NCBI GenBank assembly: GCA_025084515.1 | Contig: JAJAGP010000940.1 | Coordinates: 186,001 to 250,000, forward strand | Origin: Ancistrus triradiatus | Taxonomy: Eukaryota; Chordata; Actinopteri; Siluriformes; Loricariidae | Direction: 5' to 3' | DNA: 64,000 nucleotides | In this document: in pieces, positions 1-10,500 of the stretch | Position numbering within the stretch: the stretch's first letter is position 1 | Layout of the letters: every line of letters starts with the position of its first letter | Translations under genes and position numbers: made by a program | Notes under the pieces: model-generated | What the model was told of the DNA's origin: nothing | The model's database searches: none | The model's input: the letters and a program-made list of their open reading frames with translations, nothing else

Positions 1-306
1 TTCTGGAACAAATTAACAACAGGAACTGAGGTATTAAGAATCAAGAAGTATACATCTTCCATAACCCTGATGTTATGTTCTCACTGTGTATTATTAACCT
101 ACCAGTTTTTATTATCTGTAAATTTAAAAACGTTACTGTTAACATATTAAATTAGTGACATGTCTCACTAGCATGAAAATGTAAAATCGGCTGCTATATA
201 TTCTGGTTATGTAGTAAGATATGGATAATTGTAATATTGAAGATATAAACTTTACCCTGTACTCAAATAGCATGCTTATTTTTGCATTCATTTTTTTTTT
301 ACTCAG
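1..306 (+). other. khdrbs3: khdrbs3 intron end upstream of exon A
   Basis: AT-rich intronic sequence. The acceptor at 305-306 is preceded by a T-rich tract (about 287-300), which makes it a strong 3' splice site. I see no other feature here. The short minus-strand ORF at 139-348 overlaps the real exon and is not credible. Confidence 0.8.
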
Positions 307-453
307 GAAGAGGAGTTGCGGAAAAGTGGCGAGTCCAAATACAATCACCTGAACGAAGACCTACATGTACTTATTGAGGTGTTTGCTCCGCCTGCCGAGG
401 CCTACGCTCGCATGGGTCACGCCCTGGAAGAGATCAAGAAGTTCCTTATCCCA
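307..453 (+). CDS. khdrbs3: khdrbs3 exon A: end of KH domain and start of QUA2
   Basis: This is a 147-nt phase 0 exon of 49 codons, running from EEELRKSGE through [19 protein letters not shown] to EEIKKFLIP. It encodes the last strand and helix of the enlarged STAR-family KH domain, which binds RNA, and leads into QUA2. Nearly every residue matches mammalian KHDRBS3; [18 protein letters not shown] is diagnostic against the GEAYSRMS form of KHDRBS2 (family knowledge). The acceptor is the AG at 305-306. The donor is GT at 454-455 within GTCAGT, slightly non-consensus at +3. No frameshift or stop is present. The start codon is in an upstream exon outside the window. Confidence 0.96.
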
Positions 454-1349
454 GTCAGTAGCTATATTTAATGTTTTAGTGTTAGTACTTTTTGTGGGGG
501 TTTGTTCCAGACTGAATAAGTGCTTCTCCAGTTGAACTTAAAAGTATTTGTTTTTGTATTTATTCACATCTGCCTTTTATTTTATTGCAGCAAGTTCCAG
601 GATTAGTATTATTAGTTTGGCTTAGTTTAACCTTTTTAATACTGTCTTAATTCCCCCATCATCGCTCCTCCAAATTAACTGCCTTCCTTAGAAGAACTTG
701 ATTGTCCTATATTTGTGTAGTGGTGCTAGTTGTCAGTAGTTTAGTTCTGAAGTCATGCCTCACATTCAAGATTATTTCTAATTAAGTTTGTTTGGTATAA
801 TCAAGAGTTCCCTCACCCCTCTGAATGTAATTGTAGATGCATAGCACTTTCTGTTAATGAGTAAAGCAGTTAGGCTTTCCACAGCGCTATTTTTTTCTTA
901 AGTGAGCTCCTTAATTGCGTGCGGTTTTTAAAGTGTGTTTAATTTACGACTGCAGGCAAAATTAAATCAAGTCTAGATTCTAATTTTTAAAATTCACGAA
1001 CGTTGGGTCATTGTGTTTTGAGGTTATCCGGTCCAGTTAGTGTCTCAGCTGGTGCTGGTGTCAGAGCAAATGCTGGTGTTAGGGTTGTAGTATTTGCGGG
1101 TGTGGGTGTTAGAACTTGTGCAAGAGTATTTTTATTCTAGCACAGAATAATAATTATTCTCCAGCCTCACCGTACCCGGGCCACACCAGAGGGCAGTAAC
1201 TCTCTCTTTCCTCCGATTGGCTGGGTATGACGTGCCGCCAAGGACTTCCCTGCCGATCTAAATGTGACTCTGTATATCGGACTAAATAATGCTGATATTT
1301 TTTACGTTATAACTATTACTATAGACCTATTTGACTAGATACATTTCTT

Positions 1350-1566
1350 TCATTCCTACATATGTAATCTGTGCCACCCAAGGAGTCTTGGTTCTCCCAA
1401 GGTTTCTTCCTCATAACAGTTAGGGAGTTTTTCCTTGCCACTGTTGCTCTAGGCTTGCTCAATTTGGGATTGGCCCTAGATATGAGAAGATGATCTAAAA
1501 TTGTAAAGTTGCTTTGAAAGAATGCTCCATTGTAAAGCACTATAAATAAATCTGACTTGGCTTGGC
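1350..1566 (+). mobile_element. LINE 3' tail (L2/CR1-type), fragment
   Basis: It contains the fish LINE 3' landmarks GGTTTCTTCCTCATAAC, GGGAGTTTTTCCTTGCCACT, TTGCTTTGAAAGAATGCTCC and CACTATAAATAAATCTGAC, ending in a short TTGGC/TTGAC tail repeat. Two sister copies sit at 17795-17972 and 24535-24752, and an inverted one at 24763-24965. No coding part is attached, as expected for 5'-truncated retrotransposition. Assignment to L2/CR1 is from memory. Confidence 0.7.
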
Positions 1567-1760
1567 TTGACTATTGTATGCTTCTATCTCAGTTTATTCT
1601 CAGTTGGTGTTGGTTTCAGAACCAATGCTGGTGTTATAATCAGTGCTGTTACCAGAATGGTACCAGTTGTAGTGTCTCAATTGGGGCTGGTATCCCAGTC
1701 CGTGTTGGTTTCAGAGCCAGTGCTTGTGTTGGAACTGGTGCTCTTGTCTCAGTCTGTGTT

Positions 1761-1932
1761 GTAGCCTAGCGGTTAAGGTACTGGACTATGAACCAAAAGG
1801 TCCAGGGGTCAAATCCCAAGCTGCCACTGTTGGGTCCTGAGCAAGGCCCTTAACCCACAATTGATTGGATTGTAAGATTCTATCAATTGTAAGTCGCTCT
1901 GTATAAGGGCGTCTGCTAAATGTTGTAAATGT
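1761..1932 (+). mobile_element. tRNA-derived SINE, near full length
   Basis: The 5' end has a tRNA-like A-box region (TAGCCTAGCGGTTAAGG) and a B-box-like GGTCAAATCCC at 1807-1817. The body contains GCCACTGTTGGGTCC and the 3' tail is AAGTCGCTCTGTATAAGGGC then GTCTGCTAAATG. The same element recurs at 3305, 17370, 20821, 21803, 37240, 37940, 38109 and 62711. The 3' tail resembles the widespread teleost V-SINE-like tail (from memory). It inserted inside the minisatellite. Confidence 0.85.
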
Positions 1933-3049
1933 GTTGGTTTCGGATCTCATAGTATTGTTTTATCTGGTATCTCAGTCAGTGTTGGTGTCTGAGTCATTGC
2001 TAGTGCTGGAACTTGTGCTCTTATCTCAGTCAGTGTTGGTATCAGAGCTGGTAGTGGTGTTTTATCTGGTATCTCTGTCGGTGTTGGTGTCAGAACCAGT
2101 GCTTGTGTTGGAGGTGGTGCTGGTGTCTTAATCAGTGTTAGACTCTTGATGGAATTGTTGGACTCTCAAATGTCTGTATTAATGTCAGAGAGCCAGTGCT
2201 GGTGTTAAAACTGGTGCTCTTATCTCAGCCAGTGTCTGTGTCAGATGTTAATGGTGTTTTACTGGTGTTGGTTTCAGAACCACTGTTGCAACTGGTGATC
2301 GAGAGGTGGTAGTGGTGTTTTGTGTAATATCTCAGTCGGTGTTGGTTCAGAGCTGGTAGTGGTGTTTTATCTGATATTTTTGTCTGTGTCTCCTTTCTCA
2401 GTCTGTGTTGGTGTCCGAGCTGGCCATTGTATTTTAACTAGATTTTCAGTCTGGGCTGTGGTCAGAGCCAGTGCAAGTGGTGCTGGTATCTCATTTGGTG
2501 CTGGTATCAGAACTAGTGCTTATCTTTCATCCAGCAGCAGTTCTGGTGTCAGAGCTGTTGCTGATTTCTCAGTCAGTGAGTGTCTCATTATGAGCTGAAT
2601 TCAGAGCTGGTGCTTGTGTCGGAGTCTGTGCTGGTTCCAGAGCCAGTCTATGTACTCAGCGAACCTAATAAGGCTCCAAGTCATGCTTCAGACTTGGGAG
2701 CCAGCCTGAAAGTGTTTCTATTGTGAGGTATATGCTCAGAGCGGTACAATGCTCAAGCTAAAAAGGGTACAATATAAATGACCAGGAAACAATAATTACA
2801 GTAATTATATAACAGACGTGCACAGCAATATAATTGCTCCCATTGCAGTGCTGACTCACACAATATTCGAAACCTCTTCCTGGGGAGCTGTTCTTGATGC
2901 TCCTAAGTAAACATTTGTCAGGAGAACAATGAAGAAAACAGAGAGCAGTACCTATTTACCTTCCCTCGTTTATTAATTATAAAAAAGTGGCTGTAGCTTT
3001 GGATTCGTTCTCCTCAGAGTATTGTTATCAGTTGTAGCTCTTAAAAACT

Positions 3050-3051
<2 letters not shown>

Positions 3052-3087
<36 letters not shown>
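3052..3087 (+). repeat. (TG)18 microsatellite at the exon B acceptor
   Basis: An uninterrupted TG run ends three bases before the exon, directly followed by CAG. It replaces the usual polypyrimidine tract, so the 3' splice site must be read through an alternating purine/pyrimidine run. UG repeats are known ligands for CELF proteins and TDP-43. Confidence 0.97.
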
Positions 3088-3090
<3 letters not shown>

Positions 3091-3230
3091 GATTATAATG
3101 ATGAGATTAGACAAGCTCAGCTGCAGGAGCTGACGTTTCTGAACGGTGGATCAGAGGATGCCAAGGTACCAGCAGCGAGAGGCAAAAACAGCTCGAGGGC
3201 CCGAGGCACACCTGCACCTGGCTCACACAG
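3091..3230 (+). CDS. khdrbs3: khdrbs3 exon B: QUA2 and first Arg-rich segment
   Basis: A 140-nt exon entering in phase 0 and leaving with two bases of a split codon. It encodes [20 protein letters not shown], then a looser Arg/Pro stretch ([20 protein letters not shown]). DYNDEIRQ begins the QUA2 extension of STAR proteins, which adds RNA contacts; the rest begins the RG/Pro-rich region. The donor is GT at 3231, in CACAG/GTACTG. Because 140 is not a multiple of three, skipping this exon would break the frame. The acceptor lacks a normal pyrimidine tract. Confidence 0.95.
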
Positions 3231-3304
3231 GTACTGCACACCTTTATTCTGATTACACAGGTACTGCACAATCGCTCCCGCCTAACACAGGTCCTATAGG
3301 CACA

Positions 3305-3497
3305 CTTTACATTTATTAGATGCCCTTATCCAGAGAAACTTATCAGAACACCTGGAACAATCTTATAGTTCAGCCCAACCCAGTTGTGGGTTAAGAGCCT
3401 TACTCAAGGACCCAACAGTGGCAGCTTGGCAGAAGTGGGATTTGAACCCTGGACCTTCTGGTCCATAGTCCAGTACCTTAATCAGCCACCACACCGC
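3305..3497 (-). mobile_element. tRNA-derived SINE, minus orientation
   Basis: This is the same SINE as at 1761-1932, reversed. It shows the tail (TTACATTTATTAGATGCCC), the body CCAACAGTGGCAGCTTGGC and the B-box complement GGATTTGAACCC. Small internal differences suggest an old copy. Confidence 0.85.
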
Positions 3498-4138
3498 AGA
3501 TGTACAGATGTGTGGTACCACACAGGTACTATACATTTGCTCCCAGCTTAGGTACTTAAATACTACACAGTTTTAAATACGCAGTTTTAGTTTACTGCGC
3601 TTCAATTCCATTCTAATTATAAAACTGCTTAATTTCTGCTTTACACCAAAGTGCTTTGCACACTTATTGAGTTACTTATTTATCTTTCTGGTGTATCATG
3701 AGTAGTTGAACTAATTAGAGCCTGTTTACATGTATGTTTCTAATAATGCTTGGTGGTACTATTTATTAAGGAGGTAGAATGAAATAATTTATAAATATGT
3801 TTACATCTTGTGTTTATATCCGAGTACACTGCCGATAAACAGATGAGCACAGAGATTATTATGGCTATAATTGGATCAGTTTGTGATCAGCCAGGCAGTT
3901 AGCATGCACCGCAGTTAATTTTAGAAGTGGGTGGGAAAACCATCCCAGAGGAGTGAAACCGTCTGTATATATTTGCACACATAACTTGTGTGAGCTTATT
4001 AATACACACCCGTACGAGCATAGCCGAAGGTGCAATTTCACACTGAGGTGAGCACACATGGATCAATGTGGCCAGTTCATTAAAGGGATTGTTTGTGACT
4101 GCAGCAGGAGTTCTGCCGTTTGGATTATTTGGATTATA

Positions 4139-4278
4139 ATGTGAGAGAGGCCTTCAGTTGCTTAGAAGTTACCCTGGGGTCCTCAGAAATCTCCTTTGTT
4201 TGTGCCATGATACACTTCCACAAACGTGTTGTGAAGAGCAGACTTTGATAGATCCCTGTTCTTGAAATAAAGTGGGGT
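4139..4278 (-). mobile_element. Tc1-like family A, small internal-deletion scrap
   Basis: Read on the minus strand, it carries the 5' transposase leader (AGTCTGCTCTTCACAACACG) and the start codon followed by codons for an AQTKEISED-like N terminus. It then jumps to the VTSKQLKASL-like segment, so the middle has been deleted. Both termini are missing. Identity comes from comparison with the fuller copies at 10501, 19494 and 45716. Confidence 0.8.
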
Positions 4279-5349
4279 TTTTTTACGGTAAAATCTTATA
4301 TGGTTAGCAGAATTTCTTTTCCGTATTTTATATCCAATGCTAATATAAATAGGTCACACGCCTAAACCCACCTACTTGATCAAAATACTGTTAAGAGCAG
4401 ATGTTTAACGATCGACGTTCTACTAATCACCTGAGGTATCTCTGGTCTTAAATGCATTGGACAAGTGATCCTTTATAAACATTGTGCAGTAAATGCGTTC
4501 CATTGAATACTTACTGTTAAATTATGTATCTCCTCATTACATATTAAACACATAGCACCATCTCATTATTTCCCAGTTGTTCATTAGGGTCATGCTTTTG
4601 TCTGATGGAATCTTAAGTCGTTCTCTTCAGCGTATAATGCACTAGATTGCATTGTTATTCACCCTATGTAGTGTACATTCAAAATGAAGGCAGAGACATT
4701 TGGGACATAATAATTCAACATGGCCGATGTTTAGTGTGTGTGAGCAGAAATGGAGAGCAGAAATGTTTTTAGTCTTGATTTAAAGATGGTTAAAGTAGGA
4801 ACAGAGTATATTTTCAGGAATTTTATTCCGGCTGTGAGTATGTGAATGCTGCTTGACCTTGTTTTGTTGTTGTTCTGTTACACGTTATGCTCTTTCTGTT
4901 TGCGAAAGTTGAAAATATTTAATCAATTAATCAAAATTTTAAATCAAATTCAGAGTAATGGGGCATCCTAACCAGCAGCACAGGGCACAAAAGCGGGAAC
5001 CAACTCAAGAGAGTTCTTCTCTGGGCATATGCACACATGCTTACATACACCACATAAACACACATCACAAACTCCACACAAAACACACGCAGCCATCTCT
5101 AGGGTTTACACAGCATGGTTCTAAAAAGAGAAAATATCCAGAGAGGGCAGTTCTCTGGGTCTTGTTGATGCCAGAGGTCAGAGGAGAATGGAGAGACTGG
5201 TTTGAGCTCATAGAAAGACAACCATAGCTCAAATAACCACTCATTACAAATTAGGTAGAAGAATATCTCTGAATGCACATGCCAAACCTGTTGAGTCTCC
5301 ATTTCTGCTGCGACATCAGGATGGTAGGTTACTGGCCATGTGCATCCCT

Positions 5350-5712
5350 TTATGGCCACAGTGTATGGTCTTCTGATGGCTACTTCCAGCAGGATAACAT
5401 GCCATGTCCCAAAACTCAGCTCAAACTGTTTTTTTGATCATGACAGTGAGTCCACTGTCCTCAAACAGCCTCCACAGTCACCAGATCTCAATTCAATAGG
5501 GAAACTTCGGGATGTGGTGGAAGGGGAGATTCACATCATGGATGTGCAGCAGACAAAGCTACAGCGACTGCATGATGCTGTCAATGCCAATATGGACCAA
5601 ACTCTCTGAGGAATGTTGTCAGCACCTTGGTGACTCATGAAGAATTAAGGCAGTTCTTATGGAAAAGAGGGTACTAGCTAGGTGTACCTCATAAAGTAGC
5701 CGGCGAGTGTAA
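5350..5712 (+). mobile_element. Tc1-like element (different family), 3' part with broken transposase
   Basis: Across frames the sequence encodes a relic of the C-terminal Tc1 transposase core: an FQQDNMPC-like run, then PPQSPDLNSIGKL and DVVEGEIHIMDVQQ. The second catalytic region (QDN) and the third (normally SPDLNPIE) are recognisable, but the catalytic Glu is replaced (SIGKL). It ends in GTGTACCTCATAAAGTAGCC followed by GGCGAGTGTA, the expected terminal repeat of this fish family. The 5' half is absent. It is inactive. Confidence 0.7.
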
Positions 5713-6708
5713 ATTTATTGATTTTTATATACAATGTGCAGCAGAAGTCTGTGGAACTACTGGAAATGCTTCTGTGCATTTCGTTTTTCACAGTGTTTTT
5801 CATTACAAATCATATCAGGGTTACAATTTGAGTGCAAAATTGAATCTTTGAAAATGTTTGGCTTGACTGCGTGAAATCTGATGATCCATGTTATCCAGCA
5901 CCATTTCACAGTATTCCAAAGAGCATCCTGTGATTGTACTCAATTATCTGCTTTCTCTGCCTTCAAGGGCCCCCATAAATGCTCAGTGGTTTGGTCCGGT
6001 TTGCTCAAATTGTTATGCTGGTTTTATGGTTTGTACCGAACAGTAAAGTATTCATTAAGGACGCAATATGAATGTCAAATGGAAGCCTTGCCTTTTGTGG
6101 TCTCAGGCTTTTGGCCTCCGCTGTACATATATGATTCTGAAGCTGGGCGTCCATCTAGCTTTTTTGCATTCCCAGTGTTAATGTAGATAGACAGTGCGTG
6201 CATACCTCCTACACACCTCCCACGCTTCAGAACATAAAATCAGCTTCAGTTCTTGCAAATGAAGTCGTTTATTCACATGGGTGCTAATGGTTTTGCAGAT
6301 AAAAGACTGGATGATCTGGCTGTTTCTAGGGTGAGATTAGGGTTTATTATTGAGAGGTTTTATAGATAAAACAGTATGATTTTTCGAGTTCATACATCAA
6401 TTGTACCACCATACATCAATCGTTTGTTTGGACAGCTATTCAGGGGGTCTCAGTGCACTTGTTTTGGTCCACACCAAGGTTTGGATGACATCATTTGCAC
6501 TTATTCAAATGAACTACGCTAACGGAGCAATTGCACCTGGGTTTGTTTTAATGGAACCAAACATGCCAGGTGTGAACAAGCCTAGCCTTTCATGTGAGGT
6601 ACATATTGCCACCTACTATACAGACCTCTGTCCCAATGGATAGAGACTGAAATGCTAATAATTGAGCTTTGATTATTATTGAAGTTGCACATTTGTTCTT
6701 TTTTGCAG

Positions 6709-6886
6709 GACCAGAGGAGGCATTCCTCCTCCACAGGCTGCAGTTCCTCGAGGGGCAGCACCCAGAGGAGCTCCGCCCAGTCGACCTCCTTCGACACGGG
6801 GTAGAGCACAAAGAGGACGTGGAGCTCCACCCCCTGTGGGCTATAGACCGCCTCCCCCTGTAGTGCAGGACACATACGGAGAATAC
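6709..6886 (+). CDS. khdrbs3: khdrbs3 exon C: RG- and proline-rich region
   Basis: A 178-nt exon: one base completes the split Arg codon from exon B, then 59 codons follow. It reads TRGGIPPPQAAVPRGAAPRG, then APPSRPP and RGRAQRGRGAPPP, then GYRPPPPVVQDTYGEY. RG/RGG dipeptides are the usual arginine-methylation sites of this family and the proline runs are SH3/WW ligand-like (family knowledge). The acceptor AG at 6707-6708 follows a T-rich tract; the donor GTAAGT at 6887 is perfect. The region is less conserved and shorter than in mammals, as expected. The overlapping minus-strand ORFs (6582-6980) are shadows. Confidence 0.94.
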
Positions 6887-7044
6887 GTAAGTACTTTTGT
6901 ATCTCAGTGATCCACGTGTGTTTGATAATACAGTGAAGAGTTGAATGTGGAGCCAGAGCAATAGCTGTCCTGGGACTCATGAGCAGGGATTGGCTGAATC
7001 AGAATGACATATACAGTTTCCTTTCATGGCTTCTAGTGTTTAAT

Positions 7045-7066
7045 AGTAAGTAAGTAAGTAAGTAAA
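7045..7066 (+). repeat. (GTAA)n microsatellite at LINE 3' end
   Basis: A run of five tetranucleotides adjoins the AAACTTTATTTATACAGCAC complement of the LINE tail. It marks the 3' terminus of the minus-strand retrotransposon. Confidence 0.85.
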
Positions 7067-9629
7067 CTTTATTTATACAGCACTTTTCTCAGGCACAGGC
7101 CACAAAGTGCTTTACAAAAGAGCTAAAACGAAATCAAAAAACAAAAAAGATAGTCATTCAAAGAGTACAGCACAAATACACAGCATAAGATATACATAAA
7201 ATACAAAAGCAGCCAAGACCGCTGACTAGCCCATTTGCCCAAATGCCTGTTCGAACAGGTAAGTCTTCAGATGCTTCTTAAAAGAGTCCACAGAGTCTGT
7301 CGATCTTAAAAAAGGAGGCAAGGAGTTCCACAGTTTAGGAGCAACAATCTCAAAAGCTCGATCACCCCGAGTCTTTAACCGTGTGCGAGGGATAGCCAGT
7401 AAATTCAAGTTGTTAGAGCGGAGAGAACGAGCTGATACATGTGGATGGAGCAGATTCGCCACATACATAGGACCCTGACTGTGTAATGCTCTGTAAGTAA
7501 GAGTTAAAATTTTAAACTGAATCCTGTAATCAACAGGAAGCCAGTGCAGGGATACCAGAAGAGGGGTTATGTGAGATCGCCTGTTAGATTTAGTTAGCAA
7601 TCTTGCAGCAGCATTTTGAATCAACTGTAAGCGGCCACAAGCCGACATGCTTAGAGAAGAAAAAAGGACGTTACAGTAGTCAATACGAGATGAAATAAAA
7701 GCATGTACCAGCATCTCTAGTTCCACATTGGAAACTATAGACCTCAGTTTACTGATATTCCTCAAGTGGTAAAAACACGATCTTGACAGCTGTTTAACAT
7801 GCGTATCAAACATCAAAGTTTGGTCAAACATAACACCCAGATTACGTAAACTCGAACGGACAGCAGGGGAAAGAAACCCCATGTTTTGCATTATTAAAGG
7901 TGTAACCCTTTCTGGAGCAATGATTAGGACTTCTGTCTTATCATTTAGCTGCAGAAAGTTAGTTGAAGTCCATTCTTTGATAGATTGAAGACAATCTAAG
8001 AGCCTACACAAACTGTGCACTTCACTGGGCTTAAATGAGAAATATAATTGAATATCATCCACAAAAAGATGATAAGCAATGTTAAACTGGTTTATAATTT
8101 GCCCTAGTGGAAGTATATACAGGGAAAACAATAACGGCCCCAAACCGAGCCCTGTGGAACACCGCAGGTTAATGGAGCAGACTCAGACATAAAATCAGAA
8201 ACATTCACTGAGAAGCTTCTTTTGGTAAGATAAGATCTAAACCAATCGAGTGCAGTACCAGAAATACCTACCCAGTCATGTAACCTGTTTATCAGTATTT
8301 GATGATCAACAGTATCAAACGCAGAACTAAGGTCCAACAACACTAACACTGAGCAATCACCCGAATCAGCAGACATTAAAAGATCATTCGAGACTCTCAG
8401 GAGAGCAGTCTCAGTGGAGTGCCTCTTCCGAAACCCTGATTGAAAAAAGTCATAAATGTTGTGTTGTTGGTTAGCCACCACCTTCTCCAGAATTTTGGAC
8501 AAGAAGGGAAGTTTTGATATAGGCCTATAATTCTTAAGCACTGCTGGATCTAGGTTTGTTTTTTTAATAGAGGCTGAACAGTGGCATGTTTAAAATAGGA
8601 AGGAACACAGCCTGAGAGTGAGGAATTTACAATAGCCAGTAGAGCAGGACCAATACTAGGTAAGACCTTCAATAATAAGCTAGTAGGTATCACATCCAGA
8701 GAACTACTTGATGGCTTTAGTTTCTTAGTCACAACCAGCAAATCATCCAAGCTAATGCGTTGGAAGGAGACCAAAATAGAAGGAGAAGATGTGTGGCCAG
8801 TAGAGGACACACCTGTCACCGGTTTAATACTGAACCTAATGGTCCTGATCTTATCAACAAAAAATGAGAGAAACTTATTACAATCATTGATAGAAAACCA
8901 TGGCAGTGCTACAGGTGGCAGGGCAACAATATTATTAATAGTATTGAATAAAACCTTAGGATTTCTCTTAGAAAATAAAATTAAATGAGCAAAGTATGCA
9001 GACCTAGCATCATTTACTATAGCATTAAAAGAAGAACGAAGCTCTTTAAGGTACAGGCGATGTACTTCTAGACCAGTAGCCTTCCATAATCTCTCCGTCC
9101 TACGACACAACTGTCTTACAGAACGAACCTCATTTGTCATCCATGGAGTTCTATTATTTATGGGCCTAGACTTTATCTTTAAAGGTGCTACTACATCCAG
9201 TAGCACGGAACAACTTTCATTAAATGACTGCGTCAGAAGCTCAACATCATTACATTTAGGATCAGAATCCAGACAGAACTTTGAAGAGAACTGGTTGACT
9301 GATTTTTGACTTATAATGCGAGTAGACGAGGTTCTTTTAGGACAGAGATGGTCAGTATTCCCGGAAAGATTGAAGAAGATGCATTTATGATCACTTATCA
9401 AAAGATCTTCACAGTAGACATGGTCAACATGTAATCCCAGAGAAAATACCAGGTCTAAAGTATGACCACCTGTATGAGTGGCACCTGTAACAAACTGCTT
9501 AAAACCAAAATATTCAACAATATTAAGAAATTCCATAGCTATATTATCTAAGCTATTGTCTATATGCAAATTAAAATCCCCTAGCAGTAACACTCTGTCC
9601 AGTTTGATAATAGATGACAAAAAAATGGA
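7045..9629 (-). mobile_element. LINE (CR1/L2 superfamily), 5'-truncated, broken
   Basis: Minus-strand coding pieces at 9620-8550, 8541-8104 and 8143-7226 form one broken ORF. The first starts inside the endonuclease (LLGDFNLH, later LISDHKCIFF, the catalytic Asp/His region) and runs into the reverse transcriptase N-terminal region. The second has NYRPISKLPFLSKILEKV, FQSGFRKRHSTETALL, LLDLSSAFDTVDHQIL and CGVPQGSVWG. The third starts at [14 protein letters not shown] and contains the catalytic LFVDDIQLYF (near 8055-8066 on the complement). Two frameshifts break it and the N-terminal endonuclease is missing. The 3' end has the AAGTGCTGTATAAATAAAG-type tail and a TTAC microsatellite. Confidence 0.9.
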
Positions 9630-9634
9630 TAATG

Positions 9635-9880
9635 ATAGCCTGTCTCTCTGAAAATAGTGCTTTCACGCTGCAAACGAACCGTGGTTCAGATGATCTGGGT
9701 CGAGGTCACCTCTTTTGGCCAGAAGAAATTTTGGTCCTTTGGTCCAGATCATGGTCTGAAGTATCTTTCACACATGCTATTTTGGTTCACACGAAACTGA
9801 ACAGACAGAAGTTTGAGACCAAAACGAGGGCGCAGCTTAGACGGAGCACCTTGCATAAAGGAAACATTTAAGGGAAAACT
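9635..9880. repeat. possible MITE or other short interspersed repeat
   Basis: The block begins TGAAAATAGTGCTTTCACGC and contains AACGAACCGTGGTTCAG, TTTTGGTCCTTTGGTCC and ATTTTGGTTCACACG. The GGTTC/GAACC-type words in both orientations are typical of fish hAT-like MITEs. I cannot fix its termini or a target duplication, so this is only a suggestion. Confidence 0.35.
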
Positions 9881-10500
9881 CAGGCAAGCAGTTTTTGCTT
9901 CCTCATTTTAAAACCTGTAAATTTGAGAAGAGTCGATCCGATTTACATAAAATCAGACAAAAACCTTGTGGAATCAAACCTAACATTCATCGAACACACA
10001 CTCTCTGTAATTTTGCAAATAAGGTTGAGGGGTGGGGTGAAGTTGGCACCATTCTCAGCAACGCTGATACCTAACCGTGTCTGACAGGTTTATTTGAGGG
10101 TCATCATGCAAACGTGCTGAGGTCCCTGCAAACCATGCTGGCCACCCCTGCTCCACCTGTCATCCTCTAACCCGAACACTAAGCTTGAAACATGGCAACA
10201 CAAACACTTGAAAGCATCTGGCTGATGATTAAATGAGGAAACATCAGTGCAAATCAGGGCTGTAAATGGAGAGAAACTCTGCTTTGTGTAAACATGTAAT
10301 GAAAAGTCATGCAAGAGCTGTTATCCAAATCGAAGGGTTTTTATCCGGTATTAAATATTATTATATTTAAAATTTATACTTGCCTGTTTGAGAATTAGCT
10401 TTGGAGATTCCCTCACAATTGTAGCTAGCTAACTGCAGCTCTTTTTAGCTTTAATCTTAATTTGATCATGTTGTGAAATGGATTATAGCTTTGCTGACTA

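Larger units (their letters stand above)
1030..2660 (+). repeat. degenerate minisatellite, GTTGGTGTCAGAGC-type unit
   Basis: Variants of a unit of roughly 20-30 bp built from GTTGGTGTCAGAGCCAGTG and GTGCTGGTGTCTCAGTC recur through about 1035-1130, 1590-1755, 1935-2145 and 2190-2660. Gaps are filled by a LINE tail (1350-1566) and a SINE (1761-1932). The long plus-strand ORFs rich in Val, Ser and Leu here are translations of the repeat, not genes. Unit length varies and copies are poorly homogenised, so the array is old. Confidence 0.75.
454..3090 (+). other. khdrbs3: khdrbs3 intron A-B (2.6 kb)
   Basis: The intron carries a GT-rich degenerate minisatellite, a LINE 3' tail and a SINE, listed separately. 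Stretches 454-1020 and 2660-3050 are AT-rich with nothing I recognise. The final 39 nt are a pure TG run followed by CAG. Confidence 0.85.
3231..6708 (+). other. khdrbs3: khdrbs3 intron B-C (3.5 kb)
   Basis: It holds a SINE, an internal Tc1 family A scrap and the 3' end of another Tc1-like element, listed separately. Stretches 3500-4140, 4280-5350 and 5715-6690 show no gene I can support. Around 6440-6620 a GC-richer block with TTGGTCCACACCAAGG may be a small foldback repeat related to 9640-9880, but I cannot define its ends. Confidence 0.7.

Noticed and set aside
1761..1830. tRNA gene
   Set aside because: A- and B-box-like words are degenerate, no cloverleaf closes, and the sequence continues into the SINE body and tail.
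1557..2598. Several overlapping plus-strand ORFs of 65-92 codons
   Set aside because: Minisatellite translations rich in Val, Leu and Ser; two frames are open at once and a SINE interrupts them.
3165..3170. Internal GT donor in exon B (AAG/GTACCA)
   Set aside because: The downstream donor at 3231 keeps the family sequence and joins in frame to exon C; the inner one would lose conserved residues.
6582..6980. Minus-strand ORFs of 123-132 codons
   Set aside because: They are antisense to khdrbs3 exon C, which has correct splice sites and homology in the plus frame.
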